NCBI GenBank assembly: GCA_945886995.1
Contig: CAMCZJ010000001.1
Span: 1 to 47,145 of the forward strand
Length of the DNA stretch: 47,145 nt
Direction of reading: 5' to 3'
DNA from: Asaia bogorensis
GTDB lineage: Bacteria; Pseudomonadota; Alphaproteobacteria; Acetobacterales; Acetobacteraceae
The position numbers were made by a program, and so were the translations under genes. How positions within the stretch are numbered: the stretch's first letter is position 1; each line of letters starts with the position of its first letter. The notes beneath the pieces are model-generated. The model had not been told where the DNA came from and did not search any database. It worked only from the letters and a program-made list of their open reading frames with translations. Positions 1 through 9,278 of this stretch are shown here, one piece after another.

Positions 1-1791
1 CGGGATTTGCTTGTCTCGGCCCAGACCGGCTCGGGCAAGACGGTTGCCTTCGGCCTTTCCATCGCGCCCGAATTGCTGAATGGCGCGGAGCGCCTGCCAC
101 CGCCTGGCGCGCCGCTTGCCATTGTGGTCGCGCCCACGCGCGAATTGGCCTTGCAGGTGAAGGCTGAACTCACCTGGCTTTACGCACCCGCCGGCGGGCG
201 CATTGCCTCTGGCGTTGGCGGCATGGACCCGATTGCGGAAAAGCGCCAATTGCTCGCCGGCGCGCATATCATCGTCGGCACCCCGGGCCGGCTTTGTGAT
301 CATCTGGAACGCGGCAATCTGAAACCCGATGCGCTTCGCGTTGTTGTGCTGGATGAAGCCGATGAGATGCTGGACCTCGGCTTCCGGGAGGAGTTGGAAG
401 CGATCCTGGATCGCCTGCCGCCGGAACGCCGTACATTGATGTTTTCGGCCACCGTGCCGCGCGCTATTGCCGCACTCGCGAAAAGCTATCAGCGCGATGC
501 GCTCAGGCTTGAAGTGGGTGGTGGGGGAGAGGCGCATGGCGATATCACCTATCGCGCCATGTTGGTCGCACCGCATGAAATCGAACGCGCGGTGGTGAAT
601 CTGCTGCGCCTGGAAAACCCACCCTTGGCGATGGTGTTTTGTGCCACGCGCGCGGCGGTGGCCCGGCTACATGGCAATCTGGCCGAACGCGGCTTTCCTG
701 CCGTGGCGCTTTCCGGCGAATTGACGCAGGCCGAGCGGCTACGCGCCCTGCAGGCGCTGCGCGATGGCCGTTCGCGTGTTTGTGTGGCAACCGATGTCGC
801 AGCGCGCGGGATTGATTTGCCGGAATTGGATTTGGTGATTCACGCGGAATTGCCGCGGGATGGGGAAACCTTGCTACATCGCAGCGGCCGCACCGGCCGC
901 GCGGGGCGCAAGGGCACCAGTGTGCTTTTGGTGCCGCATCCGCGCCGCCGTATTGCCGAACGGCTGATTGGTGCAGCCAAGGTCGCTGCCGCCTGGGGGC
1001 CGGCACCTTCAGCCGATGCCGTGCGCGCGCGGGATGCCGAACGCCTGGCCGATCAGGCGCGCAGTGTTTTGGCGGAAGAGGCATCGGAAGATGATCTGAC
1101 GCTCGCGCGCCGCTTGCTGGGTGATCAGCCGATTGCGCCCGAAGCCCTGGCGGCGGCGCTGATCAAAATGCTGCGCGCGCCTTTGCCTGCGCCCGAAGAA
1201 ATCGCCGAACAACGCCCAGAAAGGCGCGAAGCACGGCGGGATGCTTATGAGGCGGATGCGCCACGCGGTGCATCCGGCGTGTGGTTCAGCATGGATGTTG
1301 GGCGTGATGGCAATGCCGACCCGCGCTGGCTGCTGCCATTCCTGTGCCGGCGCGGCCATGTGACGCGCCAGGAAATCGGGCGCATCCGGATCCTTGGCCA
1401 GGAAACGCAATTTGAAGTCGCATCCTACGCCGCCGAGCGTTTTGCCGCTGCGGCACGCCAAGCGAGTGGCGAGAATGCGGAGATCAATATTCGCCCGATG
1501 CAACCTCTCCAGCGCAGCCAGACGCGGGCGAGGCCTGTAGCGGATTCTGCGGCTCCAGCACCAATACCAGCACCAGCACCAGCACCGGCACCGCGACGCC
1601 CGCATGGCAAGCCAACACAGGGAAAGCTAGCCTGGTCGCGCCAGGAAGCACCGGTTGAGGCAAGGCCCGCCCCGCGCCCCGTGCGCGAAGCCAAGGGTAA
1701 ATTGACGCCGATGGCGGCAAAGGATGCGCCGCGCGGCAAGAAGCCGGCGGGTAAGTGGCAGGCCAAGCCTTCGCGCAAGCCAAAGAAATAG
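1..1791 (+). CDS. DEAD-box ATP-dependent RNA helicase, 5'-truncated
   Basis: RNA-unwinding ATPase acting in ribosome assembly or mRNA turnover. The frame is open from base 1, so the N-terminus lies outside the window and only the residues from just before motif I remain. Visible motifs, in order: AQTGSGKT (I), PTRELA (Ia), TPGR (Ib), DEAD (II, about residue 118), SAT (III), and in the second RecA domain VATDVAARGID and HRSGRTGRAG (V and VI). After about residue 410 comes a segment that looks like the DbpA-type RNA-binding domain (GVWFSMDVGR...). A basic, Pro/Ala-rich tail follows, including a six-base tandem repeat. The layout recalls the CsdA/DeaD or DbpA group; which one cannot be decided without the N-terminus. 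It converges on the ABC exporter gene 41 bases downstream. Confidence 0.93.
   Translation, partial: RDLLVSAQTGSGKTVAFGLSIAPELLNGAERLPPPGAPLAIVVAPTRELALQVKAELTWLYAPAGGRIASGVGGMDPIAEKRQLLAGAHIIVGTPGRLCDHLERGNLKPDALRVVVLDEADEMLDLGFREELEAILDRLPPERRTLMFSATVPRAIAALAKSYQRDALRLEVGGGGEAHGDITYRAMLVAPHEIERAVVNLLRLENPPLAMVFCATRAAVARLHGNLAERGFPAVALSGELTQAERLRALQALRDGRSRVCVATDVAARGIDLPELDLVIHAELPRDGETLLHRSGRTGRAGRKGTSVLLVPHPRRRIAERLIGAAKVAAAWGPAPSADAVRARDAERLADQARSVLAEEASEDDLTLARRLLGDQPIAPEALAAALIKMLRAPLPAPEEIAEQRPERREARRDAYEADAPRGASGVWFSMDVGRDGNADPRWLLPFLCRRGHVTRQEIGRIRILGQETQFEVASYAAERFAAAARQASGENAEINIRPMQPLQRSQTRARPVADSAAPAPIPAPAPAPAPRRPHGKPTQGKLAWSRQEAPVEARPAPRPVREAKGKLTPMAAKDAPRGKKPAGKWQAKPSRKPKK
1554..1593 (+). 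repeat. Six-base tandem repeat encoding Pro-Ala
   Basis: Short tandem copies of a CCAGCA-like hexamer inside the helicase gene encode an alternating Pro-Ala linker between the presumed RNA-binding domain and the basic tail. The copies are imperfect at both ends. Such tracts can vary in copy number by slippage without shifting the frame. Confidence 0.7.
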
Positions 1792-1832
1792 TCGCCCGCG
1801 TAAGTGGCGGCTGATCTCAAGCGGCTGGCGCT

Positions 1833-3596
1833 TTATCCGGTCCGGCCAGCATCCGTGAATTGTAGCGCCGCCAGTCGCGCATAAAGCCCGCCTTCTGCCA
1901 GCAGAGCCTCATGCGTACCCGTCGCAAGGATGCGGCCTTGATCCATGACCACAATGCGATCCGCGCGCCGCACCGTGGCCAGCCGATGCGCAACCGTGAT
2001 GCTGGTGCGCCCCTTGCAAAGCCGCGCCAGTGCCTGTTGTACGGCGAATTCGCTTTCCGCATCCAAGGCGCTGGTCGCCTCATCCAACAGTAGCACCGCA
2101 GGGTCGCGCAGGATGGCGCGCGCAATGGCCAGGCGCTGGCGCTGCCCGCCGGAAAGTGTGACACCGCGCGTGCCAAGTTCAGTCGCGTAGCCATCTGGCA
2201 GGGCGGCGATGAATTCCGCCGCCGCAGCCGCTTCAGCTGCCGCAATCACGTCGGCATCGGTCGCTTCAGGGCGGCCCAGCCGAATGTTTTCAGCAACGCT
2301 TGCGCTGAAAATGACCGGTTCCTGTGGCACCAACCCAAGCCGGGATCGCAGCGCGCGTGGGTCAAGCCGGGTAATCTCTGCCCCGTCCAGCAGAATGCGT
2401 CCTGCGCTCGGGTCATAAAAGCGCAGCAACAGAGACAACACCGATGTCTTGCCCGCGCCTGAGGGGCCGACCAGCGCAATCGCCTCGCCCGGTTCCACCA
2501 CCAGGCTGAAATCACTCAGCGCTTCGCTATCGGGTCGCGTCGGGTAGCGCAGCGTTACCCCTTCAAACACCACACGGCCCTGCGCGGGCGGTAGGGGCAG
2601 CGGGTTGGCGGGGGCGGCGATGGCGGGTGGAATGGCCAGCACTTCGCCAAGTCTGTCCGCCGCCGCGGCGGCGCGCTGGATTTCGCCCCATAATTCGCTG
2701 ACCGTGGCGCCGGAAGACGCCATCAGCACGGCGTAGAAGACAAAGGCGGATAACTCGCCGCCCGAAATCCGCCCTTCAATCACATCGCGCCCACCCACCC
2801 AAAGGCTGAAGGTGATGGCGCCAAAACCAAGCAGAATCACCGCCAGGATCAGCAGGCTGCGCGAGAAGACGCGCCTGAGTGCCGCGCGGACCGCTGCGTC
2901 TGACCCTGCTGCAAAGCGTGCCCGCGCGCGGTGTTCCTGCGTGAAAGCCTGAATGGCGCGAATGCCGCCCAGGGTTTCCTCCGCCTGGGCCGCCAAATCG
3001 CCGATCCGTTCCTGCGCGGCACGCGAAAGGCGTCTTTCCCGTCGGCCAAAAAACACCAGCGGCAGCACCACCATGGGCAGGATCAACGCAATCAATCCCG
3101 CGAGCTTCGCGCTGGTCAGCACCAACATTAGGAAGGCGCCCATACCGGTAATGGCTTGGCGTACCCCCATGGAAATGGCCGAACCAATCAGCGATTGCAG
3201 TAGCCCGACATCCGCCGTCAGGCGCGACATGACATCGCCGATGCGTGCAGACTCAAAATAAGCAGGAGAAAGCCCGGTGACATGATCGAAGAAGCGCTGG
3301 CGCAAATCCGCAGCAACCCGTTCGCCCAGCCAGGAAACCAGATAAAACCGCGTGGTGGTTGCGGCGGCGAGTGCAGTGATAAGCGCCCCCATGATCAGCG
3401 CCGCGCTATCCAAAGCGCCGAGCCCGCCGGCAAAGCCATCATCAATCAGATGCTTGAGACCCTGGCCAAGCGCCAGCGTCAGCCCGGCGGCGAGCAGAAG
3501 CGCCGCAATGGCGGCAAGAACGCGCGGCAAATAGGGCTTCAACAGCGGCAGCAGCAGGCCAAGTGCTGCCAAGCTTGCGCGCGGAGCGGGCGTCAC
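1833..3596 (-). CDS. ABC exporter, fused permease-ATPase (MsbA-like)
   Basis: Half-transporter of 587 residues. The N-terminal membrane domain (about residues 15-310, several long hydrophobic segments) is followed by a nucleotide-binding domain with Walker A GPSGAGKTS near residue 375, signature LSGGQRQR near 480, Walker B LLLDEATSALD near 503 and the H-loop in AHRLATV. It would act as a homodimer in the inner membrane exporting a lipid or drug-like substrate. The family is MsbA/BmrA-like; the substrate cannot be read from sequence. No partner half-transporter lies nearby, which supports a homodimer. It converges with the helicase and is followed on the same strand, 13 bases upstream, by the SDR gene, so the SDR gene may be co-transcribed with it. 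Confidence 0.93.
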   Translation of the reverse strand: MTPAPRASLAALGLLLPLLKPYLPRVLAAIAALLLAAGLTLALGQGLKHLIDDGFAGGLGALDSAALIMGALITALAAATTTRFYLVSWLGERVAADLRQRFFDHVTGLSPAYFESARIGDVMSRLTADVGLLQSLIGSAISMGVRQAITGMGAFLMLVLTSAKLAGLIALILPMVVLPLVFFGRRERRLSRAAQERIGDLAAQAEETLGGIRAIQAFTQEHRARARFAAGSDAAVRAALRRVFSRSLLILAVILLGFGAITFSLWVGGRDVIEGRISGGELSAFVFYAVLMASSGATVSELWGEIQRAAAAADRLGEVLAIPPAIAAPANPLPLPPAQGRVVFEGVTLRYPTRPDSEALSDFSLVVEPGEAIALVGPSGAGKTSVLSLLLRFYDPSAGRILLDGAEITRLDPRALRSRLGLVPQEPVIFSASVAENIRLGRPEATDADVIAAAEAAAAAEFIAALPDGYATELGTRGVTLSGGQRQRLAIARAILRDPAVLLLDEATSALDAESEFAVQQALARLCKGRTSITVAHRLATVRRADRIVVMDQGRILATGTHEALLAEGGLYARLAALQFTDAGRTG

Positions 3597-3609
3597 GCCT
3601 CAATGCACC

Positions 3610-4377
3610 TCAAACGTGTTGGCCACCATTGATATGGATTTCCGCGCCATTCACATAGGAAGATGCTTCGGTGCAGAGGAAATAAATGGCCTGCGCCACC
3701 TCCTCTGGCCGGCCGAGCCGGCGCATCGGGATTTGTTCCTGCACAATCTTATCGGTGCCCGGCGAAAGGATGGAGGTATCAATCTCCCCAGGGGAAATCG
3801 CATTCACCCGCACGCCGCGCGGTGCAAAATCCGCTGCCATTTCGCGCGTGAGCGCTGCAAGCGCGGCCTTGGAAGTGGAATAGGCCGCCCCTGCAAAAGG
3901 ATGCACGCGCCCACCGGCAATGGAAGTGACGTTCACGACCGAGCCATTGGCGCGCGCCAATTCTTCAACCAAGCCCCGCGCGAGTAGAATGGGGGCAAAG
4001 AAATTCACCTGAAACACCCGCTGCCAGCCATCCGCCGGCATGGCGAGCGTACCAAGCCGCGCCCCGCCCTCGCCCTTTGGCGAAATCGCGGCGTTATTCA
4101 CCAGCGCATGCAGCATGCCGCCATCAGGGGCCAGACGCGCGCGGATTTCCGGGATCATCGCCTCCGTTGTGGTGGCATCCCCAAGATCGAGCTGGATGTG
4201 GTCTTCTGGCCCCATTTCCCAGGGGCATTGTTCCGGAAAGGGCTGGCGCGACACCGTGATCACGCGCCACCCTGCGGCGGAAAAGCGCTTGACCGTTGCA
4301 TGGCCGATCCCGCGTGACGCGCCGGTCAGCAGCAATACGCGGCGCGGTCCATTAGGTTTGCTTCGTTTTTCGATCAT
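3610..4377 (-). CDS. SDR-family NAD(P)-dependent oxidoreductase
   Basis: Classical short-chain dehydrogenase/reductase of 255 residues. The Rossmann dinucleotide motif TGASRGIG lies at residues 18-25, the NNAA structural motif follows at about residue 97, and the catalytic YSTSK (Tyr and Lys near 164 and 168) is preceded by the VTSIAGG segment that supplies the catalytic Ser. PGEID after strand 6 is also typical. The ATG at 4377 is preferred because GGAG lies about 10 bases upstream; an in-frame TTG at 4410 would add 11 residues. The substrate is unknown. The gene lies just upstream of the ABC exporter on the same strand, which may reflect co-transcription only. Confidence 0.92.
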   Translation of the reverse strand: MIEKRSKPNGPRRVLLLTGASRGIGHATVKRFSAAGWRVITVSRQPFPEQCPWEMGPEDHIQLDLGDATTTEAMIPEIRARLAPDGGMLHALVNNAAISPKGEGGARLGTLAMPADGWQRVFQVNFFAPILLARGLVEELARANGSVVNVTSIAGGRVHPFAGAAYSTSKAALAALTREMAADFAPRGVRVNAISPGEIDTSILSPGTDKIVQEQIPMRRLGRPEEVAQAIYFLCTEASSYVNGAEIHINGGQHV

Positions 4378-4449
4378 GGCGCTGAAACTCCGGCCAATGG
4401 CCAACGGCAAGTCATTATAGGCGGGCCTTGGCGCTTGGGGAACCGGGCC

Positions 4450-4489
4450 AAAATGAAAACGGCCCGGCTACCAAGTGGTAGACGGGCCG
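4450..4489 (-). terminator. Rho-independent terminator after the 4511-4840 gene
   Basis: The stem CGGCCCG-x-CTACC pairs with GGTAG-x-CGGGCCG around an AAGT/ACTT loop (4460-4489): 12 base pairs with one internal mismatch. Read on the minus strand it is followed at once by TTTTCATTTT (4459-4450). It sits 22 bases past the stop of the small minus-strand gene, so it most likely ends that transcript and insulates the SDR gene. Confidence 0.8.
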
Positions 4490-4510
4490 AATACAGCAAA
4501 AGGGTGCAGT

Positions 4511-4840
4511 TCAGGCTGCGTGCCGATCGGGTGTCGCCAGCGCGCGGCTAGCTGCGGCGGCCCAGGCGGGCGCGGCGCGCAGTAGGCGGTCCAGGGCAGA
4601 ATCGGGGAGGGTTTCAGCATACTCAGTGGCCGTCACCGCCCTAGGATCCCAATGACGCAGGATTTCGGCCACGGCGCGTGTCGCATCGGAGGACGGAAGG
4701 TGGAGACTAGCGGCGCGGTGGGCCGCGACCAGGACACGCGCGGCAGCTTCCAGCCGCGCCCGTTCCATCGGGCAGGAATCGGACAGTTCCGAGAGAATAC
4801 GCTCAAGCCCTTGGGCGGCGGCATTATTCGAAATAGTCAT
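4511..4840 (-). CDS. Small protein of unknown function
   Basis: A 109-residue, mostly helical, Ala/Arg-rich soluble protein with no motif that I recognise. The ATG at 4840 is chosen because AAGGGG lies about six bases upstream; the ATG at 4855 overlaps that ribosome-binding site and would add five residues. The middle has the pattern of amphipathic helices (MERARLEAAARVLVAAHRAA). It appears monocistronic: a strong terminator follows at 4450-4489, and the upstream neighbour ends 123 bases away. The own terminator and good ribosome-binding site argue that it is a real gene. No function is proposed. Confidence 0.68.
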   Translation of the reverse strand: MTISNNAAAQGLERILSELSDSCPMERARLEAAARVLVAAHRAASLHLPSSDATRAVAEILRHWDPRAVTATEYAETLPDSALDRLLRAAPAWAAAASRALATPDRHAA

Positions 4841-4962
4841 GTGGATCCCCTTCATGAATCGCTTTTGCGCAGCCCTCCCCGGTGCGCGTTCTGCCTACAT
4901 GGTAAGCAAAGGTGGCGATATCAAGGCTTGCGCTGCCTCAAACGGTCAAAATTTCATCCCGC

Positions 4963-5946
4963 TTACTCGGGTTCTATCCCCGCTGCCTTGATCTGCCGTG
5001 CCCAGGTTTCGATCTGGCTCCGGATAAAGGCGCTGAATTCCTCCGGGGTGGAGGTAACACGCTCGATCCCGAGAATAGCCAGCCGATCCGCAGTTTCCTG
5101 CCTTTCCCATACCTTACGCATGGCGGCATTCCAGGCGGTGACGATCTCAGCCGGCATCCGCGCAGGGCCAACCGCCCCCATCCAGGACAGTAATTCGAAG
5201 CCCGGCAGGCCAGCTTCTGCCAGCGTTGGTTCATTCGGCAAAAGGGGTGTGCGCGTTGCCGAGGTAATGCCAAGCGAACGCAGCCGGCCTTCCTGCAGGA
5301 AGCCGCGCGATGCTGCCACATCCACAACAATGCCGGTGACGCGGCCTGAAATCACATCCGTCATGGCGGGCGGGGTGGAACGATAGGGCACGTGTTCCAT
5401 CTGGATATTGCCGATGGAGGTCAGCATGGCGCCACCAACAACGCCCGTTGTATTGCCCGAAGCATAGGTCAGCTTACCTGGCTGAGACCGGGCCAGTGCC
5501 AGGAATTCTTGCAGGTTGCGCGCCGGCACCCGGTCATTCACCGCAAGAACAAAGATGTAGGTACCCATGCGCCCGATCGGGGTAAAATCATTGACCGCGT
5601 CATAGGTTGGCCGCTTCATCAGCGCGGGTGTGGCGCCATGTGGGCTATTGGTGGTGATCATCACGGTGTGGCCATCCGGCGTTGCGCGGGCGGTAGCCAC
5701 GGCAGCGATGGCGCCATTGGCGCCTGGCCGATTATCCACCACCACTTGCGATCCCCATTCCTGTTCCAGCAAGCTGGCGAGCAGGCGGGCGACAGAATCC
5801 GTACCGGATCCAGCGGCAAAGGGAATGATCAACGTGACGGGGCGCGAGGGCTTCCAGGCCGCTTGGCCGCTGGCCGTAAAAGGCAGGGCAGCGCCGCCAG
5901 CAACAAGGGCGCGGCGGGAAAGCGGAAGATTGATGATTCCTGGCAT
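4963..5946 (-). CDS. Bug/TctC-family solute-binding protein
   Basis: Periplasmic binding protein of 327 residues from the tripartite tricarboxylate transporter family. An N-terminal export signal carries SRRALVAGG, a twin-Arg-like run, before a hydrophobic stretch. The mature part shows family signatures RPVTLIIPFAAGSGTDSVAR, VVDNRPGANG and HVPYRSTPPA. It would bind a small carboxylate or a similar ligand and hand it to a TctA/TctB membrane pair, but none is encoded nearby. Orphan members of this kind are common in Bordetella and, to my knowledge, in Roseomonas-like bacteria. GAGAGGA lies about 10 bases before the ATG. The ligand is unknown. Confidence 0.93.
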   Translation of the reverse strand: MPGIINLPLSRRALVAGGAALPFTASGQAAWKPSRPVTLIIPFAAGSGTDSVARLLASLLEQEWGSQVVVDNRPGANGAIAAVATARATPDGHTVMITTNSPHGATPALMKRPTYDAVNDFTPIGRMGTYIFVLAVNDRVPARNLQEFLALARSQPGKLTYASGNTTGVVGGAMLTSIGNIQMEHVPYRSTPPAMTDVISGRVTGIVVDVAASRGFLQEGRLRSLGITSATRTPLLPNEPTLAEAGLPGFELLSWMGAVGPARMPAEIVTAWNAAMRKVWERQETADRLAILGIERVTSTPEEFSAFIRSQIETWARQIKAAGIEPE

Positions 5947-6055
5947 GGCGTTTTCCTCTCTTGCGCGGGTTCATAAACGGTAACGGTAGCCAATGTCTAT
6001 CAGATCAAGACTTAAAGCCTTGACTGGCCGATACCTGAGCCCATAGCTTCCGCCG

Positions 6056-7222
6056 ATGGCGCGAAATATTGTGATAACTTATCCCGCTACCTCATTTCAC
6101 GGTTGGGGTGTTTACGGGCTTAATCTGGCGATCTCCTGGGCCTCCGATGCTGAAATCGCGCATGCCACAACCAAAGAGATCATCGCGGATGTGATTTCGA
6201 TTGATCCATTGCGCTGGCGGGCCTTGAAACCTTTTTGCGACCGCTCGGCAGGGGTATTGCAGCATTTGCTGAAGGAACCCAAGCATCCCTTCAAGCTCAA
6301 TGCGGTCTTACTTGATGCACTGGGTGGTGGGTTGAATTCCGAACCTGGTCCCCATGGGGGCCCGCTTTTGGGGTCGCCGAGCCTTGGTGTGGTGTTTTTC
6401 GAATCCGAGGATCTTGGTCAATCGGCGCAGCAGAATGCGGCGCGTCATGCTTGCATCGTGGCTGGATCAAGTTGGAACGCTGAGGTGCTGCGTGCGCATG
6501 GCATCCCCCGCGTTGAAACCGTGCTGCAAGGCATAGACCCCACATTGTTTCACGTGGCGCCAAGGCGCGGGCTTTTCCCGGATCGTTTCCTTGTCTTCAG
6601 CGGTGGCAAACTTGAACCACGCAAAGGGCAAGACATTGTCATGGCGGCTTGGCGTATCTTCGCCGCCCGCCATCCTGATGCAATGCTGATCACAGCGTGG
6701 CACAATCCCTGGCCTCAGACTGCGCGCGGCATTGACCAAACAGGGCGCAGCGCGCCGCTGCCTTTCACCCAGGATGGCAAGCCGGATATTGACCGCTGGG
6801 CGGCGGCCAATGGCATCAAGCCGGAGCAATTCCTCAATCTTGGCCTTGTGCCCAATGCTTCCATGCCGACCATTTTGCGCGAAATGGATGCGGCGGTCTT
6901 TCCCAATCGCTGCGAAGGCGGCACAAATCTGGTCGCGATGGAAACCATGGCTTGCGGCGTACCAACCATCTTGAGCGCCAATAGCGGCCATCTGGACCTT
7001 TTGCAGGATGGCTCGGCCCTGGCGCTCACGGATCAACGCCCGATCCCAACCGCGCCTGGCTGGCGTGAGAGCAACATTGATGAAATCGTCGCTGCGCTAG
7101 AAGTACTCTACACGGATCGCGCCCGCGCTGCGGCGTTGGGGACGGCGGGCGCCAAGCTTTTGTCGCAGTTGACCTGGACAAAAACAGCCAGCGAAATGAA
7201 GCGCATCATCAACGCGCTTTGA
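6056..7222 (+). CDS. GT4-type glycosyltransferase
   Basis: A 388-residue GT-B-fold glycosyltransferase. The C-terminal half carries the group 1 signature: FSGGKLEPRKGQD (start of the second Rossmann domain), then FPNRCEGGTNLVAMETMACG, with the paired Glu residues (E-x7-E) that contact the donor sugar nucleotide, and then GVPTILSANSGH. The N-terminal acceptor domain is less conserved and starts HGWGVYGLNLA. No polysaccharide cluster surrounds it, so the acceptor cannot be inferred; flagellin or an envelope glycan are both possible. The ribosome-binding site is weak. Its 3' end overlaps the convergent dgoK gene by 14 bases. Confidence 0.87.
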   Translation: MARNIVITYPATSFHGWGVYGLNLAISWASDAEIAHATTKEIIADVISIDPLRWRALKPFCDRSAGVLQHLLKEPKHPFKLNAVLLDALGGGLNSEPGPHGGPLLGSPSLGVVFFESEDLGQSAQQNAARHACIVAGSSWNAEVLRAHGIPRVETVLQGIDPTLFHVAPRRGLFPDRFLVFSGGKLEPRKGQDIVMAAWRIFAARHPDAMLITAWHNPWPQTARGIDQTGRSAPLPFTQDGKPDIDRWAAANGIKPEQFLNLGLVPNASMPTILREMDAAVFPNRCEGGTNLVAMETMACGVPTILSANSGHLDLLQDGSALALTDQRPIPTAPGWRESNIDEIVAALEVLYTDRARAAALGTAGAKLLSQLTWTKTASEMKRIINAL

Positions 7223-8114
7223 TTGGGGCGCCTTCGATTTCTTCCCCGATACGGAAAAGTCCCTTGGCTGCGGCGTCTTCTTCTTCTGAAACACAGGGAA
7301 TGCCAAAAGCAGCGAGGGCGGCGCTGTAGCGGACCGTAAGTGCTGCGGCGCCAATAATGTGCACCGGCGGCGCCACACCGGCTTCAAGCGCGGATGCCAC
7401 TTCGTGCCCGATCAGCAAGCCGGAAAGATAGGAAGCGGCTTCCATCTGTGGCATGGCATCAAACAGTGAAAGGCTGCGCAGGCCAAAAAGCTGATGCAGC
7501 AAGCCGCCGCCTTGCCGCGCGCGATCCAAACCGCGCGCAAAGGCACCCGGATGATGCGCCGCGCCGCGATGCAGGCTCCGCGCCAAAATCGTATGGGCGG
7601 AAAGTGCGGCAAAGACCTCGCCTGTCATATGCGTGGAGAAATCGAGGATTTGTCCAGCGCGCACCCGCACCCATTTGGAATGACTGCCGGGCAGGCACAG
7701 ACTTGCTTCCGCATCCGGCAGGCGGTCCAACACGCCAAGGATTTGGGTTTCTTCCCCACGCATCACTTCCGGCACGCCTTCCACATCGCGCGCCTTCAAG
7801 CCCGGCACCAGGCGTACCCGGGTTGCCGGGAAGGGCACCGGCAGGGTCGCATGGGCGATTTCCACGACACTTGCCGGGCAGGGCAGGTAGGGCGCCTCCG
7901 CCCAGCCCTGCTTGCTGCCGGCCATGCCGGAGATCACCACCAGCTTTTCGCCTGCTTCCAGCCAATCCCCGGCGATTTTGCGCAATTCATCCGGAAAGCC
8001 GCCGGGCTTCACGGACAGGATGCCCGATTTGCCCTCTCGCTTGTCCAGCACTACCCCGGCCTGATCCAGCCGATAGGCGCGCAAAGATGTGGTTCCCCAA
8101 TCCAGCCCGATCAT
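7209..8114 (-). CDS. dgoK: 2-dehydro-3-deoxygalactonokinase
   Basis: Phosphorylates 2-keto-3-deoxy-galactonate in the De Ley-Doudoroff galactose/galactonate route. The 301-residue protein begins with the sugar-kinase phosphate-1 motif IGLDWGTTSLRAY, and carries VISGMAGSKQGW, the RGEETQILG segment and CLPGSHSKWV, all typical of DgoK. Length fits the family. GGGGG lies upstream of the ATG as a plausible ribosome-binding site. The aldolase (dgoA) and dehydratase partners are not adjacent, so the pathway context is absent here. It overlaps the convergent glycosyltransferase by 14 bases. Confidence 0.9.
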   Translation of the reverse strand: MIGLDWGTTSLRAYRLDQAGVVLDKREGKSGILSVKPGGFPDELRKIAGDWLEAGEKLVVISGMAGSKQGWAEAPYLPCPASVVEIAHATLPVPFPATRVRLVPGLKARDVEGVPEVMRGEETQILGVLDRLPDAEASLCLPGSHSKWVRVRAGQILDFSTHMTGEVFAALSAHTILARSLHRGAAHHPGAFARGLDRARQGGGLLHQLFGLRSLSLFDAMPQMEAASYLSGLLIGHEVASALEAGVAPPVHIIGAAALTVRYSAALAAFGIPCVSEEEDAAAKGLFRIGEEIEGAPIKAR

Positions 8115-8200
8115 GCCGGCTGCCCCCTTTCTGCGCCGCTTCCATGACGCGAAAAGCTTAAAGGCCCGATAACCGCACGCTATAAGCGAAAACGATCACT

Positions 8201-9202
8201 TCACCGCGCGGGCAGCAGCCCGATAATCTCCCGCGCTTGCTTCATGATGGGTTCGGAAATGGCATGTGCGCGCGCCGCCCCAAGATGCAACGCGGCATCA
8301 AGCGCGCCGGGATCGGTCAATAAGCGGCGCATCTCGGCGGCGATGGGGGAAAGATGTGCTACCAGCGCTTCCGTCAGCGTGCCCTTGAAGGCGCCGAAGC
8401 CTTGGCCCGCATGCTCCCGCAGCACGTTTTCCGGCAGGGTGCCGGTGATGGCCGCCAGAATGCCGACCAGGTTGCGCGCCTCTGGTCTGCCTTCCAGCCC
8501 AGCCATGTGTTCCGGAATGGGTTCCGCATCCGTCTTCGCGCGGCGGATCTTGAGCGCAATGGTATCCGCATCATCGGTCAGGTTGATGCGCGACTGGTCC
8601 GAAGCATCCGACTTCGACATTTTCTTGGTGCCATCACGCAAGGACATCACCCGCGCCGCCACACCTTGGATCAGCGGTTCGATAGTTGGGAAGAAATCCA
8701 CGCCATAATCATGGTTGAATTTTTGGGCGATATCATTCGCCAATTCCAGATGCTGTTTCTGATCGTCACCGACCGGCACCTTGGTTGCGTGATAGGCCAG
8801 AATATCGGCTGCCATCAGATTGGGGTAAACATAAAGCCCGGCGGATGCCGCTTCCCGGTCCCCCCCCGCCTTGTCCTTGAATTGCGTCATGCGATTGAGC
8901 CAGCCGATGCGTGCGACGCAATTGAAAATCCAGCCCAATTCCGCATGGGCCGGCACATGGGATTGCACGAACAGCGAACACCGCTTCGGATCAAGCCCGC
9001 AGGCAATCAGCGCCGCGGCCATTTCGCGGGTTTGGCGCGAAAGCTCCTTCGGGTCTTGCCAAACTGTGATGGCGTGCAAATCCACAATGCAGAAAATGCT
9101 TTCATGCGCATCCTGCATTGGCACCCAATTGCGGATGGCGCCCAGGTAATTGCCAAGGGTCGGAACACCGGAAGGCTGAATGCCGGAAAAGACGCGCGTC
9201 AT
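8201..9202 (-). CDS. trpS: Tryptophan-tRNA ligase
   Basis: Class I aminoacyl-tRNA synthetase charging tRNA-Trp in the cytosol; 333 residues. The start TRVFSGIQPSGVPTLGNYLGA contains the HIGH-equivalent TLGN at residues 15-18, and KKMSKSDAS (the KMSKS loop) is near residue 192. The DADTIALKIRRAKTD region and the C-terminal anticodon-binding helices are also as expected. The ATG at 9202 gives the usual family N-terminus; an in-frame TTG at 9217 would add five residues. No strong Shine-Dalgarno sequence precedes either start. Confidence 0.96.
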   Translation of the reverse strand: MTRVFSGIQPSGVPTLGNYLGAIRNWVPMQDAHESIFCIVDLHAITVWQDPKELSRQTREMAAALIACGLDPKRCSLFVQSHVPAHAELGWIFNCVARIGWLNRMTQFKDKAGGDREAASAGLYVYPNLMAADILAYHATKVPVGDDQKQHLELANDIAQKFNHDYGVDFFPTIEPLIQGVAARVMSLRDGTKKMSKSDASDQSRINLTDDADTIALKIRRAKTDAEPIPEHMAGLEGRPEARNLVGILAAITGTLPENVLREHAGQGFGAFKGTLTEALVAHLSPIAAEMRRLLTDPGALDAALHLGAARAHAISEPIMKQAREIIGLLPAR

Positions 9203-9278
9203 GGGCTTGTTCACCAAAGGAAAAACGATGTCGCGTGATCCCGCGCCGTGCCCGCCGCGTCAAGCCGCGGATGCGTGA

